From: Enchytraeus crypticus
Taxonomy: Eukaryota > Annelida > Clitellata > Enchytraeida > Enchytraeidae
Direction of reading: 5' to 3'
DNA length: 64,000 nt
Assembly (NCBI GenBank): GCA_905160935.1
Contig: CAJHZI010000416.1
Location: 1,275,501-1,339,500, forward strand
Shown here: positions 12,166 through 25,361 of the stretch, one piece after another
Numbering within the stretch: the stretch's first letter is position 1
Layout of the letters: each line of letters opens with the position of its first letter
Translations under genes and position numbers: made by a program
Notes under the pieces: generated by a model
What the model saw: only the letters and a program-made list of their open reading frames with translations
Told to the model about the DNA's origin: nothing
Database searches by the model: none

Positions 12166-14635
12166 ATCCTATAACGTTTTTGTGCTCTACAATAGCGACG
12201 TATAATGTCACTAGGATCAAATGATTAAATAACAGCTCAATCATTTCAGCATTGCTTCTCAAATTGTCACAATATCTTTTACTGCAGGTATTTACACTGT
12301 ACAAATTATTGGTTTTATAAAAACCCGCTGAAAAAATCCAATTAAAGCCAGATTAACTTTTGCTGAGTAAAATATTATACGCATAGTACCTAATGGCGTA
12401 GTCTGGCAGAATAGCTAAACAATTCGTAAGCTTCAACTGCAGATCCTGTCGCTTTGAGTGAGAGGCGTGAACAAATTTTAGAAGAAGAGTTTTATCATCG
12501 CCGCATAGAGTGCCGTCCAGTGGATCACAGTGCTACACACTTAACGGATGCGGCAACTCTAGAGTCATTTAGGCTCTTTGTGATTGGAAATTAATGCCAT
12601 TCCAGAATTTGATTGTACTCTTGTCAGGAGATGCGGAGAAGATAACGATATCATAAAGTTAGGATGTCGTCATTTCTGGCGTCATTGTTAATTGGGCTAA
12701 TCGAACTGCAGAGGAACAATTAGTACGCTTATAGATTGATAGAGGGATCAAATTTTAATTAGGTCTAGTGGATAATTGTAATACATCGGAACTAGAAGAG
12801 GCAACTAAGTTAGGGAATGAAGAAAAAGAACAAGACAATGATTAGTAAGGAATTCATTAGGCAATTAGAAATAGTATATAGGAAAAACGTCAAGGATAGA
12901 TAACGTCAACAAAATTTTGAGAATGCTTGAGAGATATGCATTATTTAAATTAGAATAATTACGCTTTAAAGTGTACACTACCGTTATCTGGTCAGGATAT
13001 TTCACAAAGACAGTGATGATTCCAATAGTCTAAATATCTAATTATGTGGAACGTTCAGACTACAGAATAATAAGCTTAATAGGAAAAACTTACTAAAAAT
13101 ATTAAATACACGTATTCAGTCTAAATCAAATCGATACTGACTAACTCATATTTTGTTTTCCAAAAGGGTCTTGTACTAGAAATTGTGAATTGTGAAAGGA
13201 AATAAACTGTAGAATTGCACAGGCGAAACAGACTTTCGGAAAGAGAAAGAACTCTTAACAAAAGGTACTGAAAAGCACAAATAGATTGTGAAAACTTTGG
13301 TGTGTTCGACAATTCTGTACGGATATGTAACGTGAACATTAACGAAAGCAGATATCAGGAAACCAGAGGCATTGGAAATGTGATTATGGGGAAAGATGGA
13401 AAATTGCAAAATGAAGAAGTTCTTTAAAGAGTCAGTACAGATAGAGAGTTAATAAATTTGATAAGGACTATAAAGAAACGCAGGATATGATATATTATAA
13501 GGGGGTGGGGGGTTACTGGTTTAGTGAATGCTGTAATAGAAGGGAAAAATCAAGGGATATTTATGAGTGACGTCATGAGAGTGTAACGGTGAATGGATGA
13601 TTCTTGGAGGATGCAATCATAGGATGGTGCAAAAAATTAATTTGCAATCACAGAAGGGTGCAATCATTGAGTGATGCAATCATAGGAGACAGATAACATT
13701 TAAATTAGTGCAGAACTTTATAACACTCACAGCGGATTGATCAACAACTTGATTTCACTGAAAGATATAGTATCGGCAGCCAGAAATAACAATATTTAGC
13801 TGAACAAAGAAATCTTCAAATTCTAGTTGGATTTTTTATATATTGTCTAATGAATCCGCATTCTTTATAACCGTAACTTCTAAATGATTGACGTGCGAAT
13901 ATATCTATATACACTACATGTATAAGGGAGGCTTTGACACATTGGATTCAGTTGTTTCGGTTATATGATTTTATTTTCTGCTTAACCTTCAGCCTACTTT
14001 ACTAAAATTCTACTGCTACCTACAATACTCGTATGCTCTCTTGCACGCTCTACTCACTGAGCTATTGTTATATTATACGTCGATTACATAAAAGTATTGT
14101 ATTGTTTTTAAGATTGGAATAGACTATATTATTGACTTCTGAATTTAGGCTTCTGAATTTATGAAATCAATTGGTGAATTTGGAAAGACATTTTTATTGA
14201 AATTTACTAGAATTGTGTTGTTTATGGTTTTCGATATGCCTTGGGTAAGATCAGTTTAGAAATCGATTTTAAATTATTGCTCAGAATCGGCATAGGCTTT
14301 AAGGGTGGGTGAAAAATTAACTCAGTCAAAAATATAAAATAAAACAGCATTAAAATTAACATCCCATATTTAGTCAGTTTATCGCAGACGTTGGTCTCAG
14401 GATATCCCATGAAATCAACGATATTAGGGTTATTCATCTATAGAATATATTAAACTCAACACTGTGAATGAAGTCTCTCGAATATAACCACTTGAATTAG
14501 ACATGGTTTTTTCAAATAGGCCTATCATTGTCTTCTCAGTAGCTGTTAATCATATGAAAGTAAAGCATCAATAGATGATCTACTGGAAAGTACTGCTTAG
14601 TTTGTGCGCATAAATAAGTTGTAGAATTGGCTTCT
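12166..14635. other. Long non-coding stretch
   Basis: No supported exon. A loosely repeated GGATGCAATCATAGGATGGTGCAA-like word set occurs at 13600-13690, after a short G-run at 13501-13512. Open frames here are short and AT-biased. Confidence 0.4.
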
Positions 14636-14745
14636 ATTGGGCTGACCCGGTGATCTGTTGGTACGTTGTTCGACATCGGAAGTGTACGTGCAGGGTTCAA
14701 AACCCAGTGCTCTCCTTATAACTGCTATACTATCGAGCATGAAAC
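14636..14745 (+). repeat. tRNA-like sequence (possible SINE head)
   Basis: GGTGATCTGTTGGTACG (box A-like) is followed about 45 bp later by GGGTTCAAAACCC (a perfect box B stem-loop word). There is no acceptor-stem pairing, so it is more likely a tRNA-derived repeat than a tRNA gene. Confidence 0.4.
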
Positions 14746-15984
14746 TGAAGTTAAACTTGTCTTTAGCTTTTCTTCATTTAAATTGACTGTCACTCAATAA
14801 TCAATAAAAAGTTAACGTCCAGTTCCTCCCCATAAGATCAGAATATAAGCAGGAGTTACAAATATATCAATAGTTGAAGCTTACAAAATTTCAGCTTCAT
14901 GAGAATAATAATAAACTAATCGATTCTGGTCAATTCTAGTAAAAAAAATTGCTAAATGCGTAGGGTAAACTGCAAAAAATGTGAACTCTTTGTCCCATTG
15001 AACTCATGGCATAATAAATCTTAGTTTGATGAAGTACAATCTGCAACAATCAATAATTACTTCTTTCTTTCTAAAAAGCAAGACCAATTCAATTGCGGAA
15101 CATTTTTATGGCCTACTTCAAACGGAAATTGTTATCTATTATCTTAATTACCAGTTAGTAAACAACTATAGTTTTACTAATATTGCTAGAAGTTACAACT
15201 GTTAGAAGTTAAAATTTAAATATAAATAATCAGATAATCTAATCGACCACAGTAACAATGTTAATTGTTGGACTCCCATTCGAATTCTACGCTAGAAGCG
15301 AGCTGTGGCACTATTTAACTAGACGGGATTCCCGTACTCGACTTTTATTACGCAATCGGGCTGGAGGACTGGAGAAGACATGAAGAGTTCCAGGTAGCAC
15401 CTAAACGAGTGAACCTACCGTGAACTAGTTGGAGATTCATTAAAGAGAAATAAAGCTCTAGTCTAGACCAGAGCTTGTACAATTTTGCTAATCGGAATCG
15501 AAAAAATAATGACTTAAAAATTCCATTTAAATATCTTTTTTTATTATAGTCCTATCTACATGTATATATTACGCTAAACATTTGAAGTTGTAATTGAAAC
15601 TTTAATTTCCTTTTAATTCTACATTAAATTATATTAAAATTTCACTTAGTTGTAAACGAAATTTTAATTTCTTATATTAAAAGTGTAAAATCTTAAATCT
15701 AATATATTAGCAATTTTAAACTTCTCGAATTTAAAAATAGGCGTATTTTAAGAGAAATTAAATTAAATCTTCATTATTTTAATTGAATTTTTATTATCAT
15801 TTACTTAATTTTAATTTTTTAAATTAAAACTTAAATTAGATTTTAATTATAAATTTTCATGTTTAGGCCTATATTTGAAGATCTATACCTTCAAATTAAT
15901 TTCTTAATTGAATGACAAATTACTATAATTTAAACTCTAGACTGCATATTCGTAGTTTAAAATAGGCCTACAAATGCCGATAGG
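14746..15984. other. AT-rich non-coding stretch
   Basis: Nothing recognisable. 15580-15930 is very rich in AATTTTAA-type words. Confidence 0.45.
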
Positions 15985-16119
15985 ATTTTCTCTCTCTCTC
16001 TCTTTCTCTCTAGTGTTCTTCCTAGTGACAGGTCCAAGGTACATATTCTAACTCACAGTCTGTTCAAGCTCCACATAGAGCATTCCACAGATCAGTTAAT
16101 CCCTTCACAAAAGAATATG

Positions 16120-16162
<43 letters not shown>

Positions 16163-16225
16163 AGTGTTTTGATAAGTGTCAGGTCCAAGGTGCGTATTAT
16201 AACTCAGAGTACGTGCATAGCCTAT
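15985..16225. repeat. (CT)n with duplicated flank
   Basis: Two (CT)n tracts (about 15990-16012 and 16123-16159) are each followed by CTAGTGTT..., GTGACAGGTCCAAGGT or its variant, and a similar 3' flank. The unit is therefore a ~130-bp tandem duplication containing the microsatellite. Confidence 0.8.
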
Positions 16226-17055
16226 GCTTTCACGCTCTATATAATTCTCCTTACTGAAGCATATATTGGATACGTATTTGTATTATTTAATTGAAAGCCA
16301 ATTAATATTTGTGATTTTGTGGCATTAAACAAGTAAACCCATTACTTTAATGTTATGCCATTCTAGGGCCTATATGCTGTGTTATAGGCTAACGTAGGGC
16401 CTAAATGATCTGCAGTTACGCAAAGTTGACACACAGCCTAATTTTGTTAATATTCTTAATCTTAATATATTAGGCCTATATATATATATTAAAATATCTT
16501 TATATTCTTAATAGTATTAATCTGCATAGGATTAATTGTCAAAGCAGGTTGGTATGCGCGTTTATACTACTCTAGAAATTCAAACATTTATCATAATCTT
16601 CAATTTATTGAAGCGAGACTTAAGAATATATAGGCCTATATGTACATGTAGATCGACTACAGTAATATAGCTCTCTTAATTTACTAATTTAGAAGTACTG
16701 CAGGATTAAAGTACATAATTTGCCCATAGACTGCAGTCATATTTAACTTAAAGTTTGCATTTTTCCTTTGCTGTTTCTATGTTTTGAAGTATGAAATTAC
16801 GACTAGACCAGATCTATTTACGATGAGTTAGCCTACTATAATCGATTTTTAGGACTTTTAAATTTTCAGATCGTTATCCAATTCTCAAATGAACAAGGCT
16901 CTCTAAATCTCTAAATGAGCTAAAATGAAATAATATCATGAAGCAGTCCAGATTTCATCTTTAAATATATCATGTTACTCATTACTGAAATTAAGGTACA
17001 CTAGTTAAAGAATAAAGTAAATTTTTGTTCTTAGTTATCTGCAACAAAACAAGAG
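16226..17055. other. Non-coding, upstream of RPL41
   Basis: Several AGGCCTA octamer-type words occur (16372, 16475, 16632). No exon recognised. Confidence 0.4.
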
Positions 17056-17112
17056 CATTTCTTATTCCGGTCTGAGCTAAACGTGAGAGGAGGAACTATC
17101 ATCATAAGCCGG
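17056..17112 (+). promoter_or_regulatory. Candidate RPL41 first (5'UTR) exon with TOP-like start
   Basis: Ribosomal-protein genes usually start in a pyrimidine tract and carry a short non-coding first exon. Here a TTTCTTATTCC stretch is followed about 45 bp later by a donor-like CCG|GTAAAG. The AG at 18139-18140 just before the RPL41 start would be the acceptor. The site is inferred only from position and motif. Confidence 0.25.
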
Positions 17113-18156
17113 TAAAGTCAACTCGTTTTACTCCTCTAAAATCTGGTTTTTGTTAGAAGATTTTTTGCTAAGCTTTTTATGTATGCGTAGCTTGTTCAAT
17201 AATGTTCCGAATTTGTTTTAGATTATAGAAATGTTATAAATAGCCTGAATACGGAGCAAATTAATTGAGGATTACTTATAGCTGTCAAGAGAAATTTCTA
17301 TGGTATACGGTAGGTTTGCTTATAAAGTTATGTTTTTAGGCAAATTTTCTATTATATATTTCATAAACGACAGGGATTATGTGATAAGTAGCCATGAGTT
17401 TTGAATAAAGAATACAATGAAAAACTAGCTTCGGCAATGGTTTTCTCAAGCCAATGCTGGCATAAACATAGTTATTGCCATAATCATTGATATGACGCAC
17501 TGTTACACGATGGAGCATTTAGATTTAGGGCAGCATGAAGCCAGACTGCTAATAATGCAGACTGTAAACTTAATGTGAGCTACAATAGTTATTCAAGTAA
17601 CTTTGAAAATTTTATACACACTTACTGAATACAAAATTCAACAAGTCTTCATTAAGATACTGCTTTTGTTGGCTAGTATACATTTACATGGAAATTAATG
17701 GCTGTTAAGATTTGTTATATGCGTAGTTTATATACTATGGTTTTAAGTGCAATAGCAGATAGAATTATATGTTTGGTACATCAACGTATGCTGTTAATAC
17801 CTTTTCATAGAACGACATCGACATCGTTATATTATGGAATATTATCTCAAAGGAGAATCGATGTGTTAATTTAACAATGTGAAGGAAATGGTGACAATAT
17901 GTTGATACGATATAAATTTTGTATAGGTAGGTAGCATTATGAACCTGTGCATGAAACTGGTATTGTATAGATTGATCATTAATGTGCCCTCAAAAGCCAA
18001 CAGTGAGTTGATAAATATATTGAAATATAGATTATATTATATTAGTAGTTTACTTGAGACGAAGAGACATGAAAAATTAGAGTATAACTGCTTGTGACCA
18101 CTTTGTGTTTCTTTACTGTTACTATTTGTTTATATTGCAGGTAGTTCAGTTGAAAT

Positions 18157-19848
18157 ATGCGAGCTAAGGTACGTGTTTGAATTGATCATTTATTTTAAAT
18201 GTTTCTTTATAATGTACTTTTATTTAATAAATTATGTGATGACACAAAAAGTGTACACATATGTATAAGAAACATATTGCTTTTTTTCAAGACTACTCTA
18301 ATATTCGAAATAAATTTAAGCACTGTTTAACACAGCTATTCAAAGTAAATGAAAATTTATCCATTGACAGCAATCGAGTAATTACCATTATTTTATTTTG
18401 TTTTACAATTTGTTCAAGGGTTTTTCTAGTCATTTCACATACTGTCCTACATCTGATTGATTACCAAGTATATGATTACAGTGGTTTTTGACAGTCTTGT
18501 GTATTTGTTTTAGGATGTGCATTCTCGTGTAGTGTTAAGACAGAAATAAACACAGCAAAATATTCCTCTTCAATGTATGTTGTAACCTTTTCAATTAAAT
18601 ATAAAGCTTCCTGTTAAGTAGATACCCTGTTGTGAGCTTTTTCTACCTCTCGAAGAGATACCTAAATGAAACTTGGTCCTGATGTATCATAGATTTAATA
18701 ACTGTGTGCTTTTTGTTGTTCACAGTGGCGTAAGAAGCGTATGAGGAGACTGAAGCGCAAGCGCCGAAAGATGCGTGCGAGGTATGTTAAATATATTCTA
18801 GTGATTGATGTTCTTCAGACATTTCTTGTCAGAAAGAGAACTTTCTTAGGCCATTGATTTACTGAAGATTTACTGCATTTTATTCAAGCATGGATTTTAC
18901 AGATCACATAATTATATGATGATACATACATCTGCAAGCAAATATGCACTGCATATAACTGTTTGATTTTACAAGTCGTAATAACCTGTGACCAGTCTTT
19001 GAGATTGCCTTACGAATTAGATCAATATTTTCCATGGCTAAGCATATATTTGTTATTGATAGTGCAGCACGCTCTGATGCAAGATAAACCTTTCATGGGC
19101 CCAAAGTGATATTTCCACCATCTGCTGACCTACCTGGGCTTTGAAACTGGGAGACTTATATATGCGGCTAACTCTACGCCTAATCCCATTGTCTTTGCTT
19201 TTATAAAGTCACGTACCAGATGGCCTAGTTGTATATTTTTTATTTATATGGAAATACGGAGTGATAGTTCTGGCTTGGTCATACATCCTGAATTTATACT
19301 CATGTATTAGGTCTTCGTAAAAAAATGTTATAAAATGCTACAATCAGCATATTGTTGACCTGATGATAATTTCCTGATCCTTTGGCCCTTCTATTAAAGT
19401 GCCAAGTTATATTACAATAAAAAGAAAGAACTAATACAAGTATAATTTTTGCTGCTTACATGGGAGTTGACAAATGAGTTATAATTATTTATTAGTGAAT
19501 TAACATGTGTGCCAGTTAGTGTAGATCAAGCCCTCATGGGTATATACTGTTTTACTATGATCAAAACATATGAACCGCAGTTGGGCTACAATATAATGGA
19601 TCTTTCAACCATTGCAATAACGAACGTCATTCTGGCTTTGGGAGGCCGTAACTATGGTAGCTTGCAGCTCTTAGTCCTGTGCATTTTGTGTAACAAATGC
19701 TAAATATTGAACCATAATTTGACGAATTTGAAAGTGGTAACTTAATTTATGTGCAAGTGCTCATTTGAGTTATGTCAGTAGGTGTTTCCTAAATAAACGT
19801 AATATTAGTGTGAATATTTTGCATTTGTCTATTTGCAGGTCCAAGTAG
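18157..19848 (+). CDS. RPL41: Ribosomal protein L41 (eL41), three coding exons
   Basis: The exons are 18157-18168, 18726-18781 and 19839-19848, giving 25 codons plus TAG. Joined, they begin MRAKWRKKRMRRLKRKR and end in RSK, matching the universally conserved 25-residue eL41 of the large ribosomal subunit, the smallest eukaryotic ribosomal protein. Introns follow the GT-AG rule (GTACGT...CACAG and GTATGT...TGCAG). Intron 1 is phase 0 after MRAK and intron 2 splits an Arg codon, AG|G. An acceptor at 18139-18140 implies a further 5'UTR intron. ATTAAA at 20058-20063 is a possible poly(A) signal. The gene is far too short for ordinary ORF calling and looks intact. Confidence 0.97.
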
Positions 19849-20867
19849 ACAGGCAACTGCTCTGATACTGAACTGAACAAAGTCACAGCACATCATAGAG
19901 TACAATTATCCATTGTGCAGTGCTGTAGCGCTGGAGTAACTGGATGGACATGATTAGCTATATGGACTCTTGATCAATAGATTAGAGACTGTTGCCATTC
20001 TATTTGATACATGTATATTAAATACTTACTGCACATGATTCATGAGCAGTATCTGAAATTAAAAGGTTGTTACTTTGTCCTTTGTTATCAGTTTTCTATT
20101 TTTTAATATAAAAGCAATTATGAGCACTTCTAAATCTAATTAGTCTTTTCCTTGTGGTGAAATCTACAGAAATTTCTAATCTGCATTTTAAGCCATGATT
20201 TAGTTACAGTTCTGTTGTTCATCCGTGTTGACGAATATATATGCTGCGGTAATTAACTTCTATGTCAACTACCAAAACAATATAGTTCAGCCAGTGACAG
20301 TGCTGTCCTCCATGCTGGTTAACCATCTTCTTCGCAACAAGAACTGGACATTAACTTCTTAACTATAGTTTAACTAGTTCGTGAATCATACTTTCCAAAA
20401 ATGTAGTGCAACAGCTAATTCTTGAATTAAGCTAGTAAGATACCACAATGTGATTATTCCCGTGTTTAAACCTCTGTTGAGGTTTTAAATTTTATCTATT
20501 CCTTAAATATGGCCATTGGTTGAATTTCATATTTCTGCTATTTCTGTAGTTTGAAGCATCAATAATTACAGTTTTTGGATGTACAAGTGAAAGCAGAAGA
20601 CTGAACTTGTTGGTTGGGTTTGCAGTGTTGTTGGCTTAAATTAACAGATCTAAAATCAGGATTGCTGCTAAGTTTGAAAAACTGAAAAGGTTTTGATACC
20701 TTGATGAAACTTAAGTTGAATCTTAGATAAACTACTCTGAGCTTGTTGCTCCAAAATTAACTGTATACTTGATAGTTGCATAGGTGACTTCTGCTCGTTA
20801 TTGATAATAATTATTAGTAATTACCTAATAGTGCAAAATTATATGCATTTTATCAAGTGCTTTCATC
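19849..20867. other. RPL41 3'UTR and downstream spacer
   Basis: The first ~230 bp is probably the RPL41 3'UTR, ending near the ATTAAA at 20058. The remainder shows no exon. Confidence 0.4.
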
Positions 20868-21000
20868 ATCTCTTTAATCCCAGTTTAGTAGGGTCAGGAT
20901 ATGAATCGACCTTTTTCTTTTCGTTTTACAATTTTTTTAGCAATTACTGGAGCTTAGATGCTACCCAACAAAATGGCCAATCCAATGTTTGGTTTGGATC
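20868..21000 (-). mobile_element. Family D short element, copy 2
   Basis: The minus strand reads GTTGGGTAGCATCTAAGCTC, then CAGTAATTGCTAAAAAAATT, then a TTCATATCCTGACCC-like tail and a GATGATGA end, in the same order as the copy at 25362-25535. More diverged than that copy. Confidence 0.6.
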
Positions 21001-22077
21001 ATACTGCTTTACGAAAAGTGCAGTCAATAGTTGGGCTATTTTCATCAACTCTGGCACAACATGGGGAATCATAATATACATACCAAATGCTTTATAGTTT
21101 CAAACTTAAAATCGCCCAACATAATTTTACAACATAGTGTTTTATTTATAATTAGTGCTGTTATCTGTGTGATAAAAACTTATCAAGTACACAATGACGC
21201 TTATGTATTCTTGTACCTTGCACTTTTCCTAAGCAATTAATTTTAACCATTGGACATTTATGTTTTAAAATATTTTGGAAAAATACTAACATTGATGTGA
21301 AGTGCTGTTTATTACTTTATTCAAAAAAGTAGGCAAAAAGTTATTTCCTACTGTTAAATTATATATTACATAACCATAGATCAGTGTCCAAAGGTTCTAA
21401 CTACTTCATAAATTATCACCTATTTTAATTTAACAGGCGACTGAGCCAAAGCTGAAGTCAATGGGAAATCACCTCAGTCATAAGTACAGAGCAAGAGGCT
21501 TTATAGGATGATAAAGGCATAGCTTTTACAAGGGGTTCAACTTATTGACTGATGTACGGCTCTTTATAAAGAATGAAAGCACACTTATGCAGAGGATTAA
21601 TTATTTATCTTGGACAAGCTAAAAAACAGAGCAATGGAGAGTTGTAACTATGTAAACCTGCAAATTATTGCTCATTTGTAAAGTGAAGGGGAACCTGAAC
21701 TGCAACAGCTTGAAAATATAAAATCAATCAATGAAAAGTTTAATATCAAACAGATTTTTACTTTAACTCAAATTCACATTCGTATAAAACTCTCCGTCAT
21801 AACAGTAAAATTGCACTGTTTGTGTAGCGATTAGTAAAGTCCAAGAAGAATTTGGTGGGATTTTTGATGGCAGGGTTGGAATAAGAGTTTGCAGGGTCTA
21901 GGCTCTATTGGTTATGATGTTCATTATTTATTATTTATATATAGTCGGAGCCGAACTTGAACCAGAGTGCTTTTATCCATGCAAATGCTACAGTCAATTG
22001 TTATTAAATTTAAAAAAACAGTAGATCTACATAACACGTCAAAATGTTATAAGCACACACAGGTCACTTTCAGTTGT
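21001..22077. other. Spacer between convergent RPL41 and MPLKIP
   Basis: No exon or named repeat recognised. Confidence 0.4.
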
Positions 22078-24069
22078 TTAACTAGTAGCAACTGTAGAGG
22101 AATCCTTCGGTTGTAGTCCAGCCCATGGATCTCGTAGCATGGCAGGATGGTAGTACACTGAGATGTCGTCAGAACCTCTGCCAGACTGAGAAGAAAATGA
22201 CTAGCACAGAAACAAAAACACATAATTTTTTAAGATGCAATAGCGTGCTAGCTTCAAAAATGTAATATCAATGGTTTTGAAACTAGCAATATTCCACTTC
22301 GATCTGGATGCTGAGATAATTTTGCCCCATTTCTGATTCAAAAGCAACAATTAAGACAATTACTTAGTTTAATTAGTAATACATAAATGAAGGTTTAACA
22401 TCCTCATATATGGATAATGTCAGGGACGTGCCACCATCACATGTCACTACAAATCAATTCACCCCAAAAGATCTGAAAAAATGGGCTGAAGAGAAAGAAA
22501 GAAATCCTAAACGGTGCCGGTCCGGTGAACAAAAAATAGTTATATAATATTATTTTAGTTTTAACAAAAACAGTTTAAAACACAATGAAATTCTGGTAAG
22601 GTTTGCAATAACTTCAAGAGATTAGAAGGATCTGGTTAAAGTAATGATCTGAACAATTTTATCAAGCCAGGCAGAAAGGAGCAGCTAGGCCTCATGACCA
22701 GAATCTGATGTTCAGTGAATCAAATTCAATTTATCTCATGAAATTTATGACTAAATTTTTAAAATTAATTGTTTCATACAAAGCACAACACAAATGCGCA
22801 ATAAACATTTACAAACAATATACATATTAGTGCAGATATCAAATAACCATGCTTGTAATGATTACATTAAAAGCAATAATGCATACATTTTGAGAGGTTA
22901 GTGGTTTCCTTAGGAGCTTTTTGGCTATCAAGTAGGAAACCAATAACTCGATATATGCAATTTAAAATACTAAAGCATATTATGCCTCCAATATTCATTA
23001 TAAGCTTTCTTGAGATATAAAAGGCTTTTACAATTTTTTAAAACCAGCGAGATTAGGGAAAAGTGCTCTAAAGAGAAATACTGTTAAAAGTGCAAAAAAT
23101 GTTTATATAGCATAATTTAGACTATATGGATATTTGAAATTCATGAGTATTTTGAGTTTGAACGTTATCATTCAATCAAAATAGCTTATCTATGAAGATT
23201 TGAACATCGGGTATGCTGAGAGTAAGTAACTTTATGCATGAGGCTTTAAAGGCAGAATTTATACCATAAATGAACTTCAAAAGCATTCTATACAATATCT
23301 AAGTAATATCTCTGACATGGTCAAATCTAGTTTGATCTGGATAACATAATAGAGAAATGTAGAATGAACTCCAATATTATTATATATAATACATATATAC
23401 AATATATACACTTATATAACCAAAATGGCAGAATGCGAAATTATTTTCTCAGTCTTTACTAGAGATGTTAATAGATTTGTAAACAAACTATGAATGTGAT
23501 TCAACTTTTGAAACAAAATAAAATAGATAATGACATTTGCTGTCTCACAGGAACAGAATGATAACAATTTGAACCCTTCACCTGCTGATATCCAATCAGA
23601 TGCCAAACAAATCATTAATAATTAATAATCATACCCGATTCTGAAAGCCACTGAAGTTGTTCTGGGAGAATCCCCTTCCCCTTCCTGAACTCCTATAGGT
23701 GCCTCTATCTCCACTGTAATGAGGTTGATTGGGAGTCGATTTAGCGGCAGCTGCGCCAAACGATGAGTTGAAAGAACTGGAGGACGGCGTCCCAACTCTA
23801 AATCCACTAGGTGTACTTTGGTATGAATACTGACCGGGTGAATATGTTCTTGGTTGAGGTCGAGCATAAGGTGACATACTGTGAGGGGAATGAGTATTAA
23901 ATCGGCTGCCGTAACCATTACCTGAAGGCGACATGTCCAAAAAATTTGGTTGAGATATGTCCAAAAAATGTGGTTGATTTTGATTCTGCACATTGAAATC
24001 CATTCTAGCTGCTGAAGCAGGAGAAAAGCGAGGCTGTCCCCAAGGACTTCCAAAGTTTTGAGGATTCAT
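22078..24069 (-). CDS. MPLKIP: M-phase-specific PLK1-interacting protein (MPLKIP/TTDN1) homologue
   Basis: Exon 1 is 24069-23635 and exon 2 is 22185-22078 (minus strand). A donor GTATGA at 23634 and an acceptor TTCTCAG before 22185 join them in phase 0 to give 180 codons; the human protein has 179. The N-terminal 145 residues are low-complexity and rich in Ser, Pro, Gly, Gln and Tyr, with several SP sites (SPHSMSPYARPQ), and end in an RG-rich stretch (GRGRGF). Exon 2 carries the signature C-terminal block YYHPAMLRDPWAGLQP, which corresponds to the conserved MLEDPWAGLEP segment of vertebrate MPLKIP. The family is nuclear and Polo-like-kinase-binding; human mutations cause non-photosensitive trichothiodystrophy. 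An AG at about 24079-24080 upstream suggests a 5'UTR intron. The ORF that reads past the donor to a TGA at 23629 is just intron read-through. Confidence 0.88.
22410..22535 (+). repeat. Coding-like dispersed repeat, copy 2 (MPLKIP intron)
   Basis: It aligns with 8308-8445. Here the frame is open for about 41 codons: a DNVRDVPPSHVTTNQFTPKD start, then a Lys/Glu-rich helix, then an RSGEQK end. The protein-level similarity between two non-allelic copies suggests a once-translated mobile-element domain. Family not recognised. Confidence 0.55.
22536..23410. other. MPLKIP intron sequence
   Basis: AT-rich intronic sequence; nothing recognisable. Confidence 0.5.
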
Positions 24070-24119
24070 CTTCTATAATAGCCTGTAATTGCAATTAGAA
24101 TTTTCAAAAACTACATATA

Positions 24120-24186
24120 TGTATATATAATTATATATATATGTAGTTTTTATATACATGTATATATAATTATATATATATGTATA
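24120..24186. repeat. ATATATGTATATA palindromic cluster
   Basis: Two nearly identical ATGTATATATAATTATATAT segments flank TATGTAGTTTTTATATACATG, just upstream of the MPLKIP start codon. Confidence 0.6.
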
Positions 24187-24312
24187 TAAAAAGCTAATGC
24201 TAACGTCAGTTTCCTAACTAGAAGGTGATGTCAGTGACGAGCGAGCCCAGGATTTAAACCCTGCACATACTGATCTGCGGTCGTAAAATCTTACTGACAT
24301 TGCCAATGGCTC
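24187..24312 (-). mobile_element. tRNA-derived SINE, family B, copy 2
   Basis: Minus-strand order: GAGCCATTGGCAATGTCAG (box A region), GATCAGTATGTGCAGGG, a degenerate box B, GGCTCGCTCGTCACTGACATC, and a TTAGCTTTTT end. It matches 63592-63725 (plus) and 35508-35645 (minus). Confidence 0.75.
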
Positions 24313-24320
24313 TAGCTTTA

Positions 24321-24324
<4 letters not shown>

Positions 24325-24372
<48 letters not shown>
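24325..24372. repeat. (TA)n microsatellite
   Basis: An almost pure TA run. Confidence 0.9.
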
Positions 24373-24376
<4 letters not shown>

Positions 24377-24499
24377 TTTATTAAACCAATTATATTATTC
24401 AATTGAAGTTGGTATAAGAGTGTCAATAAATAAAATAACGACAACATATATATTGCTTTACTAAAAATACTAAATTTACTATAATAAAATAATGACTGA

Positions 24500-24700
24500 G
24501 TAGAATAACAACTATTAACATAACAATTTGAGTGCTACCGTACTTAATGACAACACTGAGCACTAGTGAGACAAAATCCAAGCCGGTGAAAATTGGAAGG
24601 TCCAAAACGGTGCAAATCCAGAAAACCAGTCCTAAGAGTAAATAAGATAAGTAGCACACTATTCCAATAAGCAGAAGATCACGTTCGTTTTCGATAGCGC
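24500..24700. repeat. Repeat family E, copy 1 (related to the fold-back element)
   Basis: Shares ATGACAACACTGAGCACT, GAGACAAAATCCAAGCCGG and AACGGTGCAAATCCAGAA with 37790-37960 and with the inner arms of the palindrome at 27376-28271 (GACAACATCGAGCACTCGAT, AACGGTGCAAATCCAAAATT). The minus-strand frame through it is hydrophobic but has no recognised family. Confidence 0.6.
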
Positions 24701-24984
24701 CATGGTATAACGAAAACATATGTTAATGGTACCTTTAGCTTAACCTTTCAATATGATATCTACAAAGTACGCATGGGGGTTTGCGAATCTTGACTGGGGG
24801 GGACATTAATGTCAATGGTCCCCCAGAAATCGAAGGTTTTTGGGGGACCTTTCCCTTTGAAATGAGTTGTTAGGGGAGGGGGGCACATCAATAAAGCTGG
24901 TAGGCCTACTAAGAATCATGGGATTACATTGTCCACTGTGCAATTGTCAAAAGTGAGCTTTAATTGAACAAACACAGTCATTAT

Positions 24985-25175
24985 TGTCACTGCACTTGAC
25001 TAGACTTGCACTCCTTCCAGCTTGACGCCCCACAGATGTGGAATTCTCTTCCTTCCTATTTGTGCACCTCTTCATCGTCTACTCATTGGCCTTTCGATTT
25101 TTACGAAGTTTCACGGGCGGTTAAAAGCAATTCTCTTTAATCTTTCTTGTCAACAATATGGTCATGAACTGACGC
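24985..25175 (+). mobile_element. Possible LINE C-terminal fragment
   Basis: One frame reads DAPQMWNSLPSYLCTSSS, resembling the AP-LWN-LP block near the C terminus of CR1/L2/jockey-type ORF2 proteins. Short and unsupported otherwise. Confidence 0.35.
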
Positions 25176-25361
25176 CAACACGTAAGCCTCTATTCTGCTG
25201 GTACCATTCCACAAACTGAATACCCAGAGATTGGTTTGCACTGTTTGTTGCCCCCTCTCACATTCATCGGTTGAATGCAGTTCCATAGTGCTCAATGTTG
25301 TCGTGGACAACAGTAAAACTATAATTATATTGTTGTTCTACCCCTAACCAATGCCAGAAAG

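Noticed and set aside
23622..24053. 143-codon minus-strand frame overlapping MPLKIP exon 1
   Set aside because: Shadow frame of exon 1; it lacks the family's C-terminal block and does not splice.
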